A stretch of 64,000 bases of DNA from Microbulbifer guangxiensis (GCF_021729075.1 NZ_JAJSAQ010000005.1:1-64000); one strand, 5' to 3'; positions 26,548 to 38,206 are shown, numbered from the stretch's first letter. The notes: generated by a model not told the origin, from the sequence alone. A program made the numbers and translations.

Positions 26548-27797
26548 CCGACTTCCATTATCGCGACGGTGGCCTCTGGGCCGAAGATGTCTCGCTGACA
26601 GAAATTGCCGAGCAATTCGGTACCCCCACCTATGTCTACAGCCGCGCCCATTTCGAGCGCCAGTACCGCGAGTATGCCGACGCGCTGGGAGAGCACCCCG
26701 GACTCGTCTGCTATGCGGTCAAGGCCAACAGCAACATCGGCATCCTGTCCCTGCTGGCCCAACTCGGTGCCGGCTTCGATATCGTCTCCGGCGGTGAGCT
26801 GGAGCGGGTGCTGCTGGCTGGCGGCGATCCGGCGCGGGTGGTCTTCTCCGGCGTCGGCAAGACCGCCGCGGAAATGCGCCGTGCGCTGGAAGTGGGCGTG
26901 CACTGTTTCAACGTAGAGTCCGATGCGGAACTGGAGCGGCTGGAAACCGTAGCGGCGGAAATGGGGGTCAAGGCTCCGGTATCCCTGCGGGTGAACCCGG
27001 ATGTGGACGCCAAAACCCATCCCTATATCTCCACCGGCCTGAAAGAAAACAAGTTTGGTATCTCCATCGATACCGCCATCGACACCTATCGCCGCGCGGC
27101 GGGCTCCGAGCATCTGAATGTGGTGGGTGTCGACTGCCACATCGGCTCCCAGCTCACTGAAGTCTCTCCCTTCCTCGACGCCCTCGAGCGGCTGTTGCTG
27201 TTGATTGACGATCTGGCGGCCGAGGGTATCCACCTGAAGCATCTGGATCTGGGTGGCGGACTCGGTGTGCGCTACCGTGGCGAAGAGCCGCCGCCGGTCA
27301 GTGATTACATCGGCGCGGTGAAACAGCGCCTCGGTGACCGCAAGCTGGAACTGGTGCTGGAGCCCGGCCGCTCCATCGCTGCCAACGGCGGCCTGCTGCT
27401 CACCCGGGTGGAATTTCTCAAGCGCACAGAAGAGCACAATTTCGCCATCGTCGACGCGGCCATGAATGACAACCTGCGCCCGGCGCTCTACCAGGCCTGG
27501 CAGGATATCGTGCCGGTGGCGCCCAACGGCCGTGCCACCGAGCTGTGGGACATCGTCGGTCCGGTGTGTGAAACCGGCGACTTTCTCGGCAAGCGCCGCG
27601 AACTGGCCCTCGAGCCCGGCCAGCTTCTGGCCATGCTGTCCGCCGGCGCCTACGGTTTCACCATGAGCTCCAACTACAATTCCCGCCCCCGCGCCGCTGA
27701 AGTGCTGGTGGATGGTGACCGCACCCACCTCGTGCGCGCCCGCGAATCCTTTGCGGACCTGGTGCGCGGTGAAAGCAAGGCACCCGAAAAGCATTGA
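26544..27797 (+). CDS. lysA: Diaminopimelate decarboxylase
   Basis: The protein has 417 aa. Lys60 in CYAVKANSN should bind PLP; later come [32 protein letters not shown] and [11 protein letters not shown] with the active-site Cys. It makes lysine from meso-diaminopimelate. It starts inside the lptM end and is followed by dapF after 44 bases, so the two DAP genes are likely co-transcribed. Confidence 0.97.
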   Translation: MTDFHYRDGGLWAEDVSLTEIAEQFGTPTYVYSRAHFERQYREYADALGEHPGLVCYAVKANSNIGILSLLAQLGAGFDIVSGGELERVLLAGGDPARVVFSGVGKTAAEMRRALEVGVHCFNVESDAELERLETVAAEMGVKAPVSLRVNPDVDAKTHPYISTGLKENKFGISIDTAIDTYRRAAGSEHLNVVGVDCHIGSQLTEVSPFLDALERLLLLIDDLAAEGIHLKHLDLGGGLGVRYRGEEPPPVSDYIGAVKQRLGDRKLELVLEPGRSIAANGGLLLTRVEFLKRTEEHNFAIVDAAMNDNLRPALYQAWQDIVPVAPNGRATELWDIVGPVCETGDFLGKRRELALEPGQLLAMLSAGAYGFTMSSNYNSRPRAAEVLVDGDRTHLVRARESFADLVRGESKAPEKH

Positions 27798-27841
27798 GGC
27801 ACAGCGGAAAAACAGCGCAGCAGGCGGTACAGAGGAATCAG

Positions 27842-28672
27842 ATGCGGTTGAAGTTCACCAAAATGCACGGGCTCGGCAACGACTTTGTCATGCTCGATGC
27901 CATCAGCCAGCGTATCAAGCTGTCGCCGGACAAGATCCGCCAGCTGGCGGACCGCAATCTCGGTGTGGGCTGCGACCAGGTACTGGTGGTGGAGGCACCG
28001 CGTGACCCCGATGCCGACTTCCGCTACCGCATCTACAACGCCGACGGCGGCGAAGTGGAAAACTGCGGTAATGGTGCCCGCTGTTTCGCGCGTTTCGTGC
28101 GCGAGCGCCGCCTGACCGGCAAGAAGCATCTGGTAGTGGAAACCGCAGCCGGGCTGCTGCGCCTGAACCTGCTCGAGGGCGACCACGTCAGTGTCGACAT
28201 GGGTGTGCCCGTGCTCGAGCCGGCCCGCGTGCCCTTTCAGGCAGACCGCCAGGCCGAGACCTACCCGCTGGATGTGGACGGTGAGGTGTTTACCGTCAGT
28301 GCCGTTTCCATGGGCAACCCGCATGCGGTGCTGCTGGTGGACGACGTCACCACAGCGCCGGTGGAGCAACTTGGTGCGCAGATCGAATGCCACCCGCGCT
28401 TCCCCAACCGGGTCAACGTGGGCTTCCTGCAGATCGCCTCGCGGGAGGAGGCCCATCTGCGCGTCTTCGAACGGGGCGTGGGTGAGACCCGCGCCTGCGG
28501 CACCGGCGCCTGTGCCGCCGCTGTGGCCGCGCGCCTGCGCGACCTGGTGGATGATTCCGTTACCATTCACCTGCCCGGCGGACCGCTGACGATCCACTGG
28601 AGCGGACCGGGGCAGCCGGTTACCATGTCCGGACCGGCCACCACCGTGTACCATGGCCAGATCGTTCTCTAG
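27842..28672 (+). CDS. dapF: Diaminopimelate epimerase
   Basis: The product is 276 aa from ATG 27842 ([20 protein letters not shown]), the family start. The two catalytic cysteines are Cys75 (ENCGNGARC) and Cys219 (RACGTGACA). It interconverts LL- and meso-diaminopimelate, feeding both lysine and peptidoglycan. A GAGGAA stretch lies shortly before the ATG. It follows lysA and precedes the DUF484 gene. Confidence 0.97.
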   Translation: MRLKFTKMHGLGNDFVMLDAISQRIKLSPDKIRQLADRNLGVGCDQVLVVEAPRDPDADFRYRIYNADGGEVENCGNGARCFARFVRERRLTGKKHLVVETAAGLLRLNLLEGDHVSVDMGVPVLEPARVPFQADRQAETYPLDVDGEVFTVSAVSMGNPHAVLLVDDVTTAPVEQLGAQIECHPRFPNRVNVGFLQIASREEAHLRVFERGVGETRACGTGACAAAVAARLRDLVDDSVTIHLPGGPLTIHWSGPGQPVTMSGPATTVYHGQIVL

Positions 28673-28693
28673 CAGCAGGCAGCAATCCCGAAG

Positions 28694-29431
28694 ATGACGG
28701 AACAAAGCGAAGTAACCCTGGAAGCCCTCGACAGTGAAGGCAGCGGCGACGCCAAGCGCGACCGCAAACTGCTGGCGCGCCAGGTAGCCCGCTACCTGAT
28801 CCAGAACCCGGATTTCTTCGCCGAGCACATGGAGCTGCTCGAGACCATCAAGCTGCCGCGGGAAAACGGCAAGACCGTGTCGCTGATGACACACCAGACC
28901 CACCTGCTGCGGGAGCGCAACATCGAGATGCGCCAGCGCCTCGACCAGTTGTTGCATAACGCCCGTGACAACGACCAGCTGTTCCTGCACAGCCGGCGGC
29001 TGATCCTGGCGCTGCTGGAGGCCCAGTCCGTGGCCGAAGTCGGTACCGCACTCTACCCCAGCTTTGCCGACGACTTCGGTGTCGAGTTTACTTCCCTGAT
29101 CCTGTTCGGCCCGCTGCCGGGCAGCCAGGCCGATCTGGGTCAGGTGCGCTGCACCCCGCGCCCGGCCGCTGAGCATGCCATCGGCAGTATCCTGCGCAAC
29201 GGCCGCACCGTATGCGGCATCCTGCGCCCGGCAGAAAAAAGCTACCTGTTCGGCAAGGATGCGGATGCCGTGGCCTCCGCCGCGGTGGTGCCGCTGGCCA
29301 ACCAGCTGGGCGTGCTGGCGGTCGGCTCCAGTGATCCCCAGCACTATCGCTCCAGCCTCGGCACCCTGTTCCTGTCCTATATCGGCGAAGTGCTGGAACG
29401 CCTGCTGCCGCGGCTTCTGGATCGCCGGTAA
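28694..29431 (+). CDS. DUF484 family protein
   Basis: The protein has 245 aa. A helical N-terminus (VARYLIQNPDFFAEHMELLETIKLPRENGKTVSLMTHQ) is followed by a GAF-like domain (about 90-240). The family always sits between dapF and xerC in gammaproteobacteria, but its role is unknown. It ends 7 bases before the xerC start. Confidence 0.93.
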   Translation: MTEQSEVTLEALDSEGSGDAKRDRKLLARQVARYLIQNPDFFAEHMELLETIKLPRENGKTVSLMTHQTHLLRERNIEMRQRLDQLLHNARDNDQLFLHSRRLILALLEAQSVAEVGTALYPSFADDFGVEFTSLILFGPLPGSQADLGQVRCTPRPAAEHAIGSILRNGRTVCGILRPAEKSYLFGKDADAVASAAVVPLANQLGVLAVGSSDPQHYRSSLGTLFLSYIGEVLERLLPRLLDRR

Positions 29432-29438
29432 ATCCTGC

Positions 29439-30335
29439 GTGCAGCTGACGATCGCCATCGATCGCTTTCTCGGCCACCTGCAAACCGGCAAGCAGCTCTC
29501 CCCCCACACCATTGCCGCCTACCGGCGCGACCTCACCCGCCTGCAGGATTTTGCGGCTCAGGACGGCCTCGAACACATCGCTGAATTGCGGGAAATGATC
29601 CTGCGCAGCTGGCTGGCGCAGCTGCATCGGCAGGGGCTGGGTGCCAAGAGCCTGCAGCGCTGGCTCTCCGCCGTTCGCAGCCTGTGCAATTTCGCCCTGC
29701 GCGAGCACTGGCTCGGTGCCAATCCCGCCGCCGGACTGCGTCCGCCCCGGGGTGAAAAGAAGCTGCCCAAGGTACTGGATGTGGATGCGGCAGCGGATTT
29801 CGTTCAGGCGCCGGATGCCGATGATGACCCACTGGCGCTGCGTGACCGCGCCATGCTGGAACTCTTCTACAGCAGTGGCCTGCGCCTCAGTGAGCTGACC
29901 GCCCTTAACTGGAGTGACCTGGATTTGCCTTCGGGCGAGGTTCGGGTGACGGGCAAGGGGGGCAAGACGCGCCTGCTGCCCGTCGGGTCGGAAGCAAGTA
30001 CCGCCCTCACCCGCTGGCGTCAGGTGGCGCCCCAATCTGCGGAGAATGCCGTCTTCACCAGCATGAAGGGTCGTCGCCTCGGCAACCGCGCCATTCAGAG
30101 CCGCCTGGCCCACTGGGCACGCGCCAGCGGGGCCGAACAGCGGGTCCATCCCCATATGCTGCGCCACTCGTTCGCCAGCCATATGCTGGAATCCAGCGGT
30201 GACCTGCGCGCCGTGCAGGAGCTGCTGGGTCACGCGGATATCAGCACCACCCAGATCTACACCCACCTGGATTTCCAGCACCTCGCCCGCGTCTACGACC
30301 AGGCGCACCCACGCGCTAAAGACAAAAAGCGCTAG
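29439..30335 (+). CDS. xerC: XerC tyrosine recombinase
   Basis: The product is 298 aa from GTG 29439-29441, just after the DUF484 stop; the open frame reaches further back into DUF484 and is not likely. An N-terminal SAM-like domain (SPHTIAAYRRDLTRL) precedes the catalytic domain with Arg149, His239, Arg242, His265 and Tyr274 all present. XerC with XerD resolves chromosome dimers at dif. It is housekeeping and should not be taken as the integron integrase. Confidence 0.95.
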   Translation: MQLTIAIDRFLGHLQTGKQLSPHTIAAYRRDLTRLQDFAAQDGLEHIAELREMILRSWLAQLHRQGLGAKSLQRWLSAVRSLCNFALREHWLGANPAAGLRPPRGEKKLPKVLDVDAAADFVQAPDADDDPLALRDRAMLELFYSSGLRLSELTALNWSDLDLPSGEVRVTGKGGKTRLLPVGSEASTALTRWRQVAPQSAENAVFTSMKGRRLGNRAIQSRLAHWARASGAEQRVHPHMLRHSFASHMLESSGDLRAVQELLGHADISTTQIYTHLDFQHLARVYDQAHPRAKDKKR

Positions 30336-30359
30336 TCGCTACTCTCCGCTTGTCAGCCT

Positions 30360-32252
30360 TCATGGGTTGTACCAGATAGGCGACGTGTAGGCCCGCTCCT
30401 GGATACTGGTCGGCACGTCTTTTGGCCGTTTCAGTCCGAAGTATTTCGCATCGTAGGTGGTCCAGCGCGGCGTGGGGATCTCGAGCACCCGCACATAGTA
30501 GAAGGCATTCTGACTGGCATCGAATTCGGGGTCTTTCCAGTAGGCCTGCAGGAAGGGATCGCCGATCGCATTGGTATAGGTGGCGGCATTCGGGTCGACT
30601 GTGTTGCCCACCGCCTTTTTTGTCCGGCCATCCGCACCGATCTTGCGACCGTCGGACACCGCGATGTCATAGATCCGCTCATGAGTCTTGCCCTCGCTAT
30701 CCAGCCAGCCTTTCACCATCTGGATACGGTCCAGATTGGCGCCATCCGGGTCGCGCAAGGCCCGCACCAGGAACGCAGGGGCCTTGTCTGAACGCTTGAG
30801 CTCCCCACCCATGGGCACGCCATTGTCGTAGCCATGCTGGGCGAAGTCGGAGCGGCTGAGATCGTCTTTGGTAAAACCGAAACCGGCAAAGACACGCACC
30901 AGCGGGCGTGTGCCTGTGGTGGCGTAGACCTCTCTTCGCGCCATGGCATCCCAGAGCGCCTCGCGAGTATTTTCCCGCGCCCACACGGCTGCCAGCCCTG
31001 AGGCACTGGCCTGATAGTGGAGGATGGCATAATCGCGCCCCTTGGGATCGGGCAGATAGCCGGTGATCTTCTCCTCGAAGCGAATGGGATCGTTGCTCGG
31101 TTCCACCGCGGTGGCCTTACCGAAAAAGTTATCCTCCCCGGTCGTCGCCAGTGAGGTGTGGGAATCGGTGCTGCCGATCATGCCAAATTTGTAGGGGTTG
31201 ACCCCGAGCTTTTCCTGGTAGGCGAGTCCCTGCTTCAACGCCTCGCGAGCATACTCGCGGGGCAACATGTCCTTTTCCTTGGCTGCACCGAAACTGCCCC
31301 TGTCCCAGGTTTCGAAATCGGCGAACTCATCGTTCGGTGACAGCAATGGGTGTGTCTCGCCGTCGCCCTTGATCTGGGTGACCTCGTACAGCGGCTCCCA
31401 CCGGGCACGGCGCTCGGCGTAATTCCGGTCGAATGGCTTGCGGTCAGTGAAGGTGACACTGTCAAACATCAGGCCATTGGACAGATTGCCGTTATGCGGG
31501 ATGGCGAGCACGCGACCGCCGACTTTTTTCTCATAGTCGGCCATCCAGCGCCAGAGGTCCTCGGGATCCTCGGAATCGTAGGCAGACAGGGGAATGATTT
31601 TATCGGCCCTGGGCTTGTCGTCGCGAAACACGACAACACGGTGCAGATTGCTGCCATCAGGGCTGGAGGTCCACTCGAAACCGATCAGTGCGGTAAACAG
31701 CCCCGGATTATTGTGCTCTTCTGCAGCCTTGGTGATCCGCTGCCACATGGACGCCACCAGGCCCTCAATATCCGTCAGCGGATCCTTGCGCTCTGCGATC
31801 GCGGACCCCCACATGGCGTAAGCTTCATCCGGCTTGCCCGCCTTGGTGAGGTCATGCACCTGCTTGCCCCATTCGCTGGCGAGCAGTCTCTTGTCGGACT
31901 CCTCGATCAACGGCGCCAGGCCCAGATTCTCCGCATGATCCGCCACCACCAGGAAATCCAGCGGGCGATGCATTCGCGCCGGCACACCGGTGCTGGAAGT
32001 GACCGTCTCGCCCTTGGCAAACCGATAGGCGGCATCCGGCCCCAGGGTATTGCCGAACATCCCGGCATCGGTGGAATAGCTGGTATGCAGATGGGTGTCG
32101 CCAAAGAAGACCCGGTTGGGGAAATCCAGCTCCGGGTAGGGCGCATATTTCGTATCAGGGCTCGGTGCTTGCGGTGGTGCATCCTGAGCATTACAGACGG
32201 CTGCTGCAGATGCCATGGCGATCGCTACAAGCAGTCGGTTAAGCCGTTTCAT
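30360..32252 (-). CDS. DUF3604 secreted PHP-like protein
   Basis: The product is 630 aa from ATG 32250-32252 with GGAG upstream and a signal peptide (about 1-22, ending AAVCNAQ). It carries FFGDTHLHTSYSTDAG, the start of a PHP-type metal-binding fold, then VVADHAENLG, IPHNGNLSNG and GSTDSHTSLATTGEDNFFG, each with metal-ligand candidates. The PHP relation suggests a hydrolase, perhaps a phosphoesterase, but no DUF3604 substrate is established. It is convergent with xerC. Confidence 0.9.
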   Translation of the reverse strand: MKRLNRLLVAIAMASAAAVCNAQDAPPQAPSPDTKYAPYPELDFPNRVFFGDTHLHTSYSTDAGMFGNTLGPDAAYRFAKGETVTSSTGVPARMHRPLDFLVVADHAENLGLAPLIEESDKRLLASEWGKQVHDLTKAGKPDEAYAMWGSAIAERKDPLTDIEGLVASMWQRITKAAEEHNNPGLFTALIGFEWTSSPDGSNLHRVVVFRDDKPRADKIIPLSAYDSEDPEDLWRWMADYEKKVGGRVLAIPHNGNLSNGLMFDSVTFTDRKPFDRNYAERRARWEPLYEVTQIKGDGETHPLLSPNDEFADFETWDRGSFGAAKEKDMLPREYAREALKQGLAYQEKLGVNPYKFGMIGSTDSHTSLATTGEDNFFGKATAVEPSNDPIRFEEKITGYLPDPKGRDYAILHYQASASGLAAVWARENTREALWDAMARREVYATTGTRPLVRVFAGFGFTKDDLSRSDFAQHGYDNGVPMGGELKRSDKAPAFLVRALRDPDGANLDRIQMVKGWLDSEGKTHERIYDIAVSDGRKIGADGRTKKAVGNTVDPNAATYTNAIGDPFLQAYWKDPEFDASQNAFYYVRVLEIPTPRWTTYDAKYFGLKRPKDVPTSIQERAYTSPIWYNP

Positions 32253-32422
32253 CCGTGACGCTCCGATCAGCTGAACTGTGTTCATAGAGGCGACCCCGGG
32301 TTCAGTGCCGCCAGCACAAACGATAGATCAGCCGTGAGAGCACGGGTGAGAACCTGGCAGGGAATGCGGCCCGTCTATTGAGGCAGAGGCGCGAGCCACT
32401 CCGGCTCGCACCTCATGGCGGC

Positions 32423-32647
32423 TCAGATCGGTCGGCTACCGTATTTCGGCTGTGGTTTTCGAGGTGGATCGGCGGTGACATCCGGATCAATCTCTGCGAT
32501 GGCGCCACCGCTGGCAAGATATTCCTCGATGTCCGAATTGAGCTGACTGCGGGCCCGCTCGCGGGAGGTGATACTGCGCTCTTCGGCAAAATCCTCATTG
32601 TCCTTTGCGCGGGAAGAGCTGCTCTGATCCTGATAACCGTCTTTCAT
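32423..32647 (-). CDS. sutA: SutA, RNA polymerase-binding regulator
   Basis: The product is 74 aa from ATG 32645-32647 (AGGG upstream). It has an acidic, disordered-looking N-terminus, then a helix with IEEYLASGGAIAEIDPDV and the highly characteristic end ADPPRKPQPKYGSRPI, which matches Pseudomonas SutA (PPKKP...KYGSRPI). SutA binds RNA polymerase and raises expression of ribosomal and other genes during slow growth. The Pseudomonas protein has a longer acidic N-terminal tail; here it is about 30 residues. Confidence 0.88.
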   Translation of the reverse strand: MKDGYQDQSSSSRAKDNEDFAEERSITSRERARSQLNSDIEEYLASGGAIAEIDPDVTADPPRKPQPKYGSRPI

Positions 32648-32967
32648 GATGAAAACCCTGTAACTGCTACATCTGTTACAGAGGGAGTACCCCTGTGCCA
32701 CAGAGCACCTGCTTTGCCTGCGGCGATTAATATATAGGCAGCTTTGCCAATTGACGCCAGCGCCTGACATCAACCAACGTAGAGTTTTTTGTTGCCGTCT
32801 GGTTACCGTTTATCGCAGTTGGTTATGGGGATAAACGCGACACCGATTTCTCGTGCCAGGGTGAGGGCAAAGCGAAGGGAAAAGCGGCTGGAAAGGTGGC
32901 GGCGTAAACCACATAAAGAAAAAGCCCCCTGGGGGGCTTATCGGCCTGGAAGGATCACTCGCAGTCT
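32648..32967. other. Intergenic space between sutA and glnK
   Basis: These 320 bases hold the sutA upstream region and, at the far end, the glnK terminator. No gene or other clear structure is seen. Confidence 0.5.
32916..32940 (-). terminator. Rho-independent terminator of the glnK-amtB operon
   Basis: AAGCCCCC/GGGGGCTT (32923-32940) with a 2-base loop is followed on the minus strand by TTTTTCTTT. It lies 28 bases after the last gene of the nitrogen operon. Confidence 0.9.
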
Positions 32968-33345
<378 letters not shown>

Positions 33346-33348
33346 TCA

Positions 33349-33374
33349 GCCGCCGGTCCGATCGGGCCGGCGGC
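33349..33374 (-). promoter_or_regulatory. Stem-loop between amtB and glnK
   Basis: GCCGCCGG/CCGGCGGC forms a perfect 8-bp stem that can be extended inward by three pairs. It lies between the amtB stop (33387) and the glnK start. Without a T-run it is not an intrinsic terminator; it could set the ratio of amtB and glnK by protecting or processing the mRNA. Confidence 0.5.
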
Positions 33375-33386
33375 GGGTGCGGACAG

Positions 33387-34646
33387 TTATTTGCCCATGA
33401 ATTCCGGATAAGCTTCCATTCCGCACTCTACCAAGTCAACACCTTCTTGCTCCTCGTCTTCGCTGACGCGGATGCCGGTGATGGCCTTGAGCAGGAACCA
33501 GACCGCGAAGGAGGCGGCGAAGACCCAGCCAAAGATGGTGGCGGCACCGATCAGCTGGCCGCTGAAGGAAGCTCCGTCGTTGGTGACCGGCACCAGCAGC
33601 AGGCCCAGCAGACCAACCACACCGTGGACGGAAATCGCACCCACCGGATCATCAATCTTCAGCTTGTCCAGGGTAACGATGGAGAAGACCACGAGTACAC
33701 CACCAATGGCACCGAACAGGGTCGCCTGCAGCGCAGTCGGGGTGGAGGGTTCTGCAGTGATCGCCACCAGACCGGCCAGGGCACCGTTCAGCAGCATGGT
33801 CAGGTCGGCCTTGCCGAACAGGACACGCGCGGTGATCAGGGCGGCAACCGCACCACCGGCGGCGGCAGTGTTGGTATTCAGGAACACCATGGCCACAGAG
33901 TGCGCATTGGCGGCATCGCCCAGTTTCAGTACGGAACCGCCGTTAAAGCCGAACCAGCCCATCCACAGGATGAAGGTACCCAGAGTTGCCAGCGGCAGGT
34001 TGGCACCGGGGATGGCATACACCTCGCCGTTGGGGCCGTACTTGCCTTTACGAGCCCCGAGCAGCAGCACACCAGCCAGCGCTGCGGCCGCACCGGCCAT
34101 GTGCACGATGCCGGAACCGGCGAAGTCAGAGAAGCCCAGGTCGCCCAGGTTGTACAGGCCGAAGACATCGGCACCGCCCCAGGTCCAGGAGCCTTCCAGC
34201 GGGTAGATGAAGCCGGTCAGTACCACGGCAAAGGCGAGGAAGCTCCACAACTTCATGCGCTCCGCTACCGCACCGGAGACGATGGACATGGCCGTGGCCA
34301 CGAACACCACCTGGAAGAAGAAGTCGGACGCACCGGAGTAGACCGAATCGCCCTCGAAGCCGTTTTCCGCCGAGCTGGCGAGTACGCCTTCCATGTCGAA
34401 GGCTTCGATACCGGACAGCATCCAGCCGCCGTCGTACATGATGGCGTAGCCGGTCAGCAAGTACATGATGCAGGCGATGGCAAACAGCGCCACGTTTTTG
34501 GTGAGAATTTCGGTGGTGTTCTTGGAACGCACCAGACCCGCTTCCAGCATGGAGAAGCCCGCCGCCATCCACATGACCAGTGCACCACACACCAGGAAAT
34601 AAAACGTATCAATTGCATACTGCAACTGAAAAATTTGGTTTTCCAT
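33387..34646 (-). CDS. amtB: Ammonium transporter AmtB
   Basis: The protein has 419 aa with about eleven transmembrane segments. It carries the family stretches FLVCGALVMWMAAGFSMLEAGLVR, DFAGSGIVHMAGAAAALAGV, FNGGSVLK and SVHGVVGLLG with the two pore histidines. It lacks a long N-terminal signal segment, though the first helix begins at residue 13. It moves ammonium into the cell and is gated by GlnK. It is flanked by two glnK copies on the same strand. Confidence 0.96.
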   Translation of the reverse strand: MENQIFQLQYAIDTFYFLVCGALVMWMAAGFSMLEAGLVRSKNTTEILTKNVALFAIACIMYLLTGYAIMYDGGWMLSGIEAFDMEGVLASSAENGFEGDSVYSGASDFFFQVVFVATAMSIVSGAVAERMKLWSFLAFAVVLTGFIYPLEGSWTWGGADVFGLYNLGDLGFSDFAGSGIVHMAGAAAALAGVLLLGARKGKYGPNGEVYAIPGANLPLATLGTFILWMGWFGFNGGSVLKLGDAANAHSVAMVFLNTNTAAAGGAVAALITARVLFGKADLTMLLNGALAGLVAITAEPSTPTALQATLFGAIGGVLVVFSIVTLDKLKIDDPVGAISVHGVVGLLGLLLVPVTNDGASFSGQLIGAATIFGWVFAASFAVWFLLKAITGIRVSEDEEQEGVDLVECGMEAYPEFMGK

Positions 34647-34724
34647 TGTTCGCTCCGTTCAATCCCGAGAGTTATGTTTCAGTTAATTTTTCTGGCAGGC
34701 GTCAATGCGCCGCACCGTTTTCTA

Positions 34725-35829
<1,105 letters not shown>

Positions 35830-36340
35830 TTTTGTTCCCACCTTAAATCTCCTTGGTCTCTGTAATTTTTTTGTCGTCTTCTCGTCACAGCCGGTTCAGC
35901 ATCGGGTGCCGGCCATTGGATGGATGGCGGCGCTGCTGTCTTGCCTTGTGAGCGGTCCGTGCCCGAGGCTGAGGCATCACCCGGAACACGATTCCGGGGG
36001 CGGCTGCTGACAGATAAATTGCACACTTGATGCCAAGTTGTTTTTTTATACAAAAATCAATGAGTTAGAGTAAAAACAGGACAGCGAAGACCGTTTCCAG
36101 GGCTACGCTCACAAATTCCCCGCGCACCAAATTGGCCCCCTGCACCGCGCGACGCACAGGATCGGGGCCAGGCTGTTCGGCGACGAACCATTTGGGCGCA
36201 ACCAGCCGTCCGTCTGCGCCAGCGGGAGGCATGACACGCACCAGCCGGTAGTGCAGCCGTTGGGAGAGTCGGCCAGCTGGGTTACAATCCGGGCGAACCA
36301 TCAGTCACCAATGCCGATGACTGTCAGCGAGGATGGGAAG
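35830..36340. other. Control region between torF and ubiK
   Basis: About 510 bases separate the divergent genes. The torF side holds a sigma-54-type promoter (36019-36037) and, about 90 bases further up, a partial NtrC-like site GCACCAAATTGGCC (36124-36137). A minus-strand open frame at 36065-36301 has no ribosome-binding site or family likeness and is not called. Confidence 0.5.
36019..36037 (-). promoter_or_regulatory. Candidate sigma-54 promoter for torF-glnK-amtB-glnK
   Basis: On the minus strand TTGGCATCAAGTGTGCAATT has the GG (-24) and GC (-12) elements exactly ten bases apart, close to the TGGCAC-N5-TTGCA consensus. Transcription would start near 36009, giving a 180-base leader before torF. 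Nitrogen-controlled glnK-amtB operons are known to use sigma-54 and NtrC. Confidence 0.65.
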
Positions 36341-36589
36341 GTGTCTTCAGACAAATTGCAGCAACTCCTGAAGGAGCTGAGGGAGCAGGGCGCGGTCATC
36401 ACCGACGACCTGCGGGATGCCCTCACCGTCGCCATGGGCAAACTGCCGCTGGTCTCGCAGAAAGAGTTCGACACCCAGGTGGCGATCCTGGAGCGCACCC
36501 GGGAAAAGGTCGCGATACTGGAGGCTCAGGTGAGCGAGCTGGAAAAAGCCCTGGCCAAGGGAGAAGAGCGCCCGCCCTCTCCCGAGTAA
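36341..36589 (+). CDS. ubiK: UbiK, ubiquinone biosynthesis accessory factor
   Basis: The product is 82 aa from GTG 36341-36343, chosen because GAGG lies about 8 bases upstream and the length fits the family; in-frame ATGs at 36311 and 36317 would add 8-10 residues. The sequence is a helix (KLQQLLKELREQ) followed by a coiled coil (QVAILERTREKVAILEAQVSELEKALAK). UbiK (YqiC) helps the ubiquinone-making Ubi complex work with lipids. comM follows 77 bases later, the standard pairing. Confidence 0.88.
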   Translation: MSSDKLQQLLKELREQGAVITDDLRDALTVAMGKLPLVSQKEFDTQVAILERTREKVAILEAQVSELEKALAKGEERPPSPE

Positions 36590-36666
36590 GAGAACGAAAG
36601 AAGAATCAAGAGCGGCCGCAGTGGGGAGTAGCGGTTCGCCGAACAGCAAATTTCAGGGAAGAAATT

Positions 36667-38163
36667 TTGAGCCTCTCCGTCACCTATGCCCGCGCCCAGG
36701 TAGGGGTTTCAGCCCCTCTGGTTACCGTCGAAACCCACCTGGCCAATGGCCTGCCCGCTTTCAATATTGTCGGCCTCCCCGAAGCCGCCGTGCGCGAGAG
36801 CCGAGACAGGGTGCGCAGCGCGCTCATCAACAGCCATTTCGAATTTCCCCAGCGTCGCATCACCGTCAACCTGGCGCCCGCCGACCTGCCCAAGGAGGGT
36901 GGCCGCTATGACCTGGCCATCGCCATCGGCATCCTCGCGGCCTCGGGGCAGGTGCCCGGTGAAGGACTGGAACAACTGGAATTTATCGGCGAGCTCGCCC
37001 TGACCGGGGCACTGCGTCCGGCCAGCGGCGCCCTGCCCGCCGCCATCGCCTGCCGCGATGCGGGCCGCAAGCTGATCGCTCCGCTGGAGTGCAGCGACGA
37101 TGTGGCACTGGCGGACGGCGGTGCGCAGGTTGCCAGCTCCCTGCTGCAGGTCTGCGCGCAGCTGCACGGCCGCGAGCGCCTGCCCGAGGCCGATACGGAT
37201 TCCCCCGATGAGGACCTTCACCACTACCCGGATCTCGCCGAGGTGCGCGGGCAGCTGCGGGCCCGGCGCGCGCTGGAGGTGGCTGCGGCGGGCAGTCATA
37301 ACCTGCTTTTTTACGGCCCGCCAGGTACCGGCAAGACCATGCTGGCCAGCCGCCTGCCCGGCATCCTGCCACCACTATCGCGGGCAGAGATGATCGACGT
37401 GGCCGCTGTCTATTCCAGCGCGGGTTTACCGCGGCAGCAGCATCGCCCCTTTCGCGCGCCCCACCACAGCGCTTCACCGACGGCGCTGGTAGGCGGCGGC
37501 AGCAACCCGCGCCCCGGGGAAATTTCCCTGGCCCACCGCGGGGTGCTGTTCCTCGACGAGATGCCGGAGTTTCCCCGCCACGCACTGGAACTGCTGCGCG
37601 AGCCACTGGAAAACGGCGAGGTGCGTATTTCCCGCGCCCGCGCCCAGGTCACCTATCCGGCCCGGTTCCAGCTGGTGGGCGCCATGAACCCCTGTCCCTG
37701 CGGTTACCTGGGTGAGTCCCGCTGCCGCTGCACCCCGGACCAGATCGACCGCTACCGCAACAAGCTCTCCGGCCCGCTGCTCGACCGTATCGACATGCAA
37801 GTGGAGGTCGCGAGTATGAATGCCGCGGATCTGCAGGAGGCCCCTGCCGGTGAATCCTCGGCTGCGGTCCGTGCGCGGGTGCTGGCCGCGCTTAAGCGGC
37901 AACTGGACCGGCAGGGGCTAGTGAATGCCCAGCTGGCCGGGAGTGCACTGGAGCAGCACTGTACATTGGGCATGGAAGAGGCGGCCATGCTGCGGGCTTC
38001 GGTGACGCAGCTGGGACTCTCCGCCCGCTCCTACCACCGCATACTCCGCGTGGCCCGCACTCTGGCCGACCTTGCCGGCCTCGATCGCATCGGCACGGCG
38101 CAGGTCGCCGAAGCCCTCGCCTACCGGAACCTGGATCGCCGACCGGCCGCGGTCGGCGCCTGA
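36667..38163 (+). CDS. comM: ComM/YifB AAA+ Mg-chelatase-like ATPase
   Basis: The protein has 498 aa from a TTG start with AGGGAAG upstream. The N-terminal domain has GLPEAAVRESRDRVRSAL; the AAA+ domain has Walker A GPPGTGKT (residues 217-224), GVLFLDEMPEF (Walker B), and the Cys cluster MNPCPCGYLGESRCRC. ComM is a hexameric helicase for branch migration in natural transformation. Its presence with pilT/pilU fits DNA uptake, though no competence pilus genes are visible here. Confidence 0.96.
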   Translation: MSLSVTYARAQVGVSAPLVTVETHLANGLPAFNIVGLPEAAVRESRDRVRSALINSHFEFPQRRITVNLAPADLPKEGGRYDLAIAIGILAASGQVPGEGLEQLEFIGELALTGALRPASGALPAAIACRDAGRKLIAPLECSDDVALADGGAQVASSLLQVCAQLHGRERLPEADTDSPDEDLHHYPDLAEVRGQLRARRALEVAAAGSHNLLFYGPPGTGKTMLASRLPGILPPLSRAEMIDVAAVYSSAGLPRQQHRPFRAPHHSASPTALVGGGSNPRPGEISLAHRGVLFLDEMPEFPRHALELLREPLENGEVRISRARAQVTYPARFQLVGAMNPCPCGYLGESRCRCTPDQIDRYRNKLSGPLLDRIDMQVEVASMNAADLQEAPAGESSAAVRARVLAALKRQLDRQGLVNAQLAGSALEQHCTLGMEEAAMLRASVTQLGLSARSYHRILRVARTLADLAGLDRIGTAQVAEALAYRNLDRRPAAVGA

Positions 38164-38206
38164 CGCCCAATGATCATCGCGGCCATCATTGGCAGAGAAG
38201 CGTCGG

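Noticed and set aside
29439-30335. XerC as the missing integron integrase
   Set aside because: It is in the conserved lysA-dapF-DUF484-xerC order, has the normal XerC length and starts, and lies 25 kb from the array.
32391-32409. GCGAGCC/GGCTCGC stem after sutA as a terminator
   Set aside because: A 7-bp stem but no T-run follows on the minus strand; evidence too weak for a feature.
36065-36301. A 78-aa open frame divergent from ubiK
   Set aside because: There is no ribosome-binding site, no recognisable family, and it overlaps the probable torF control region.
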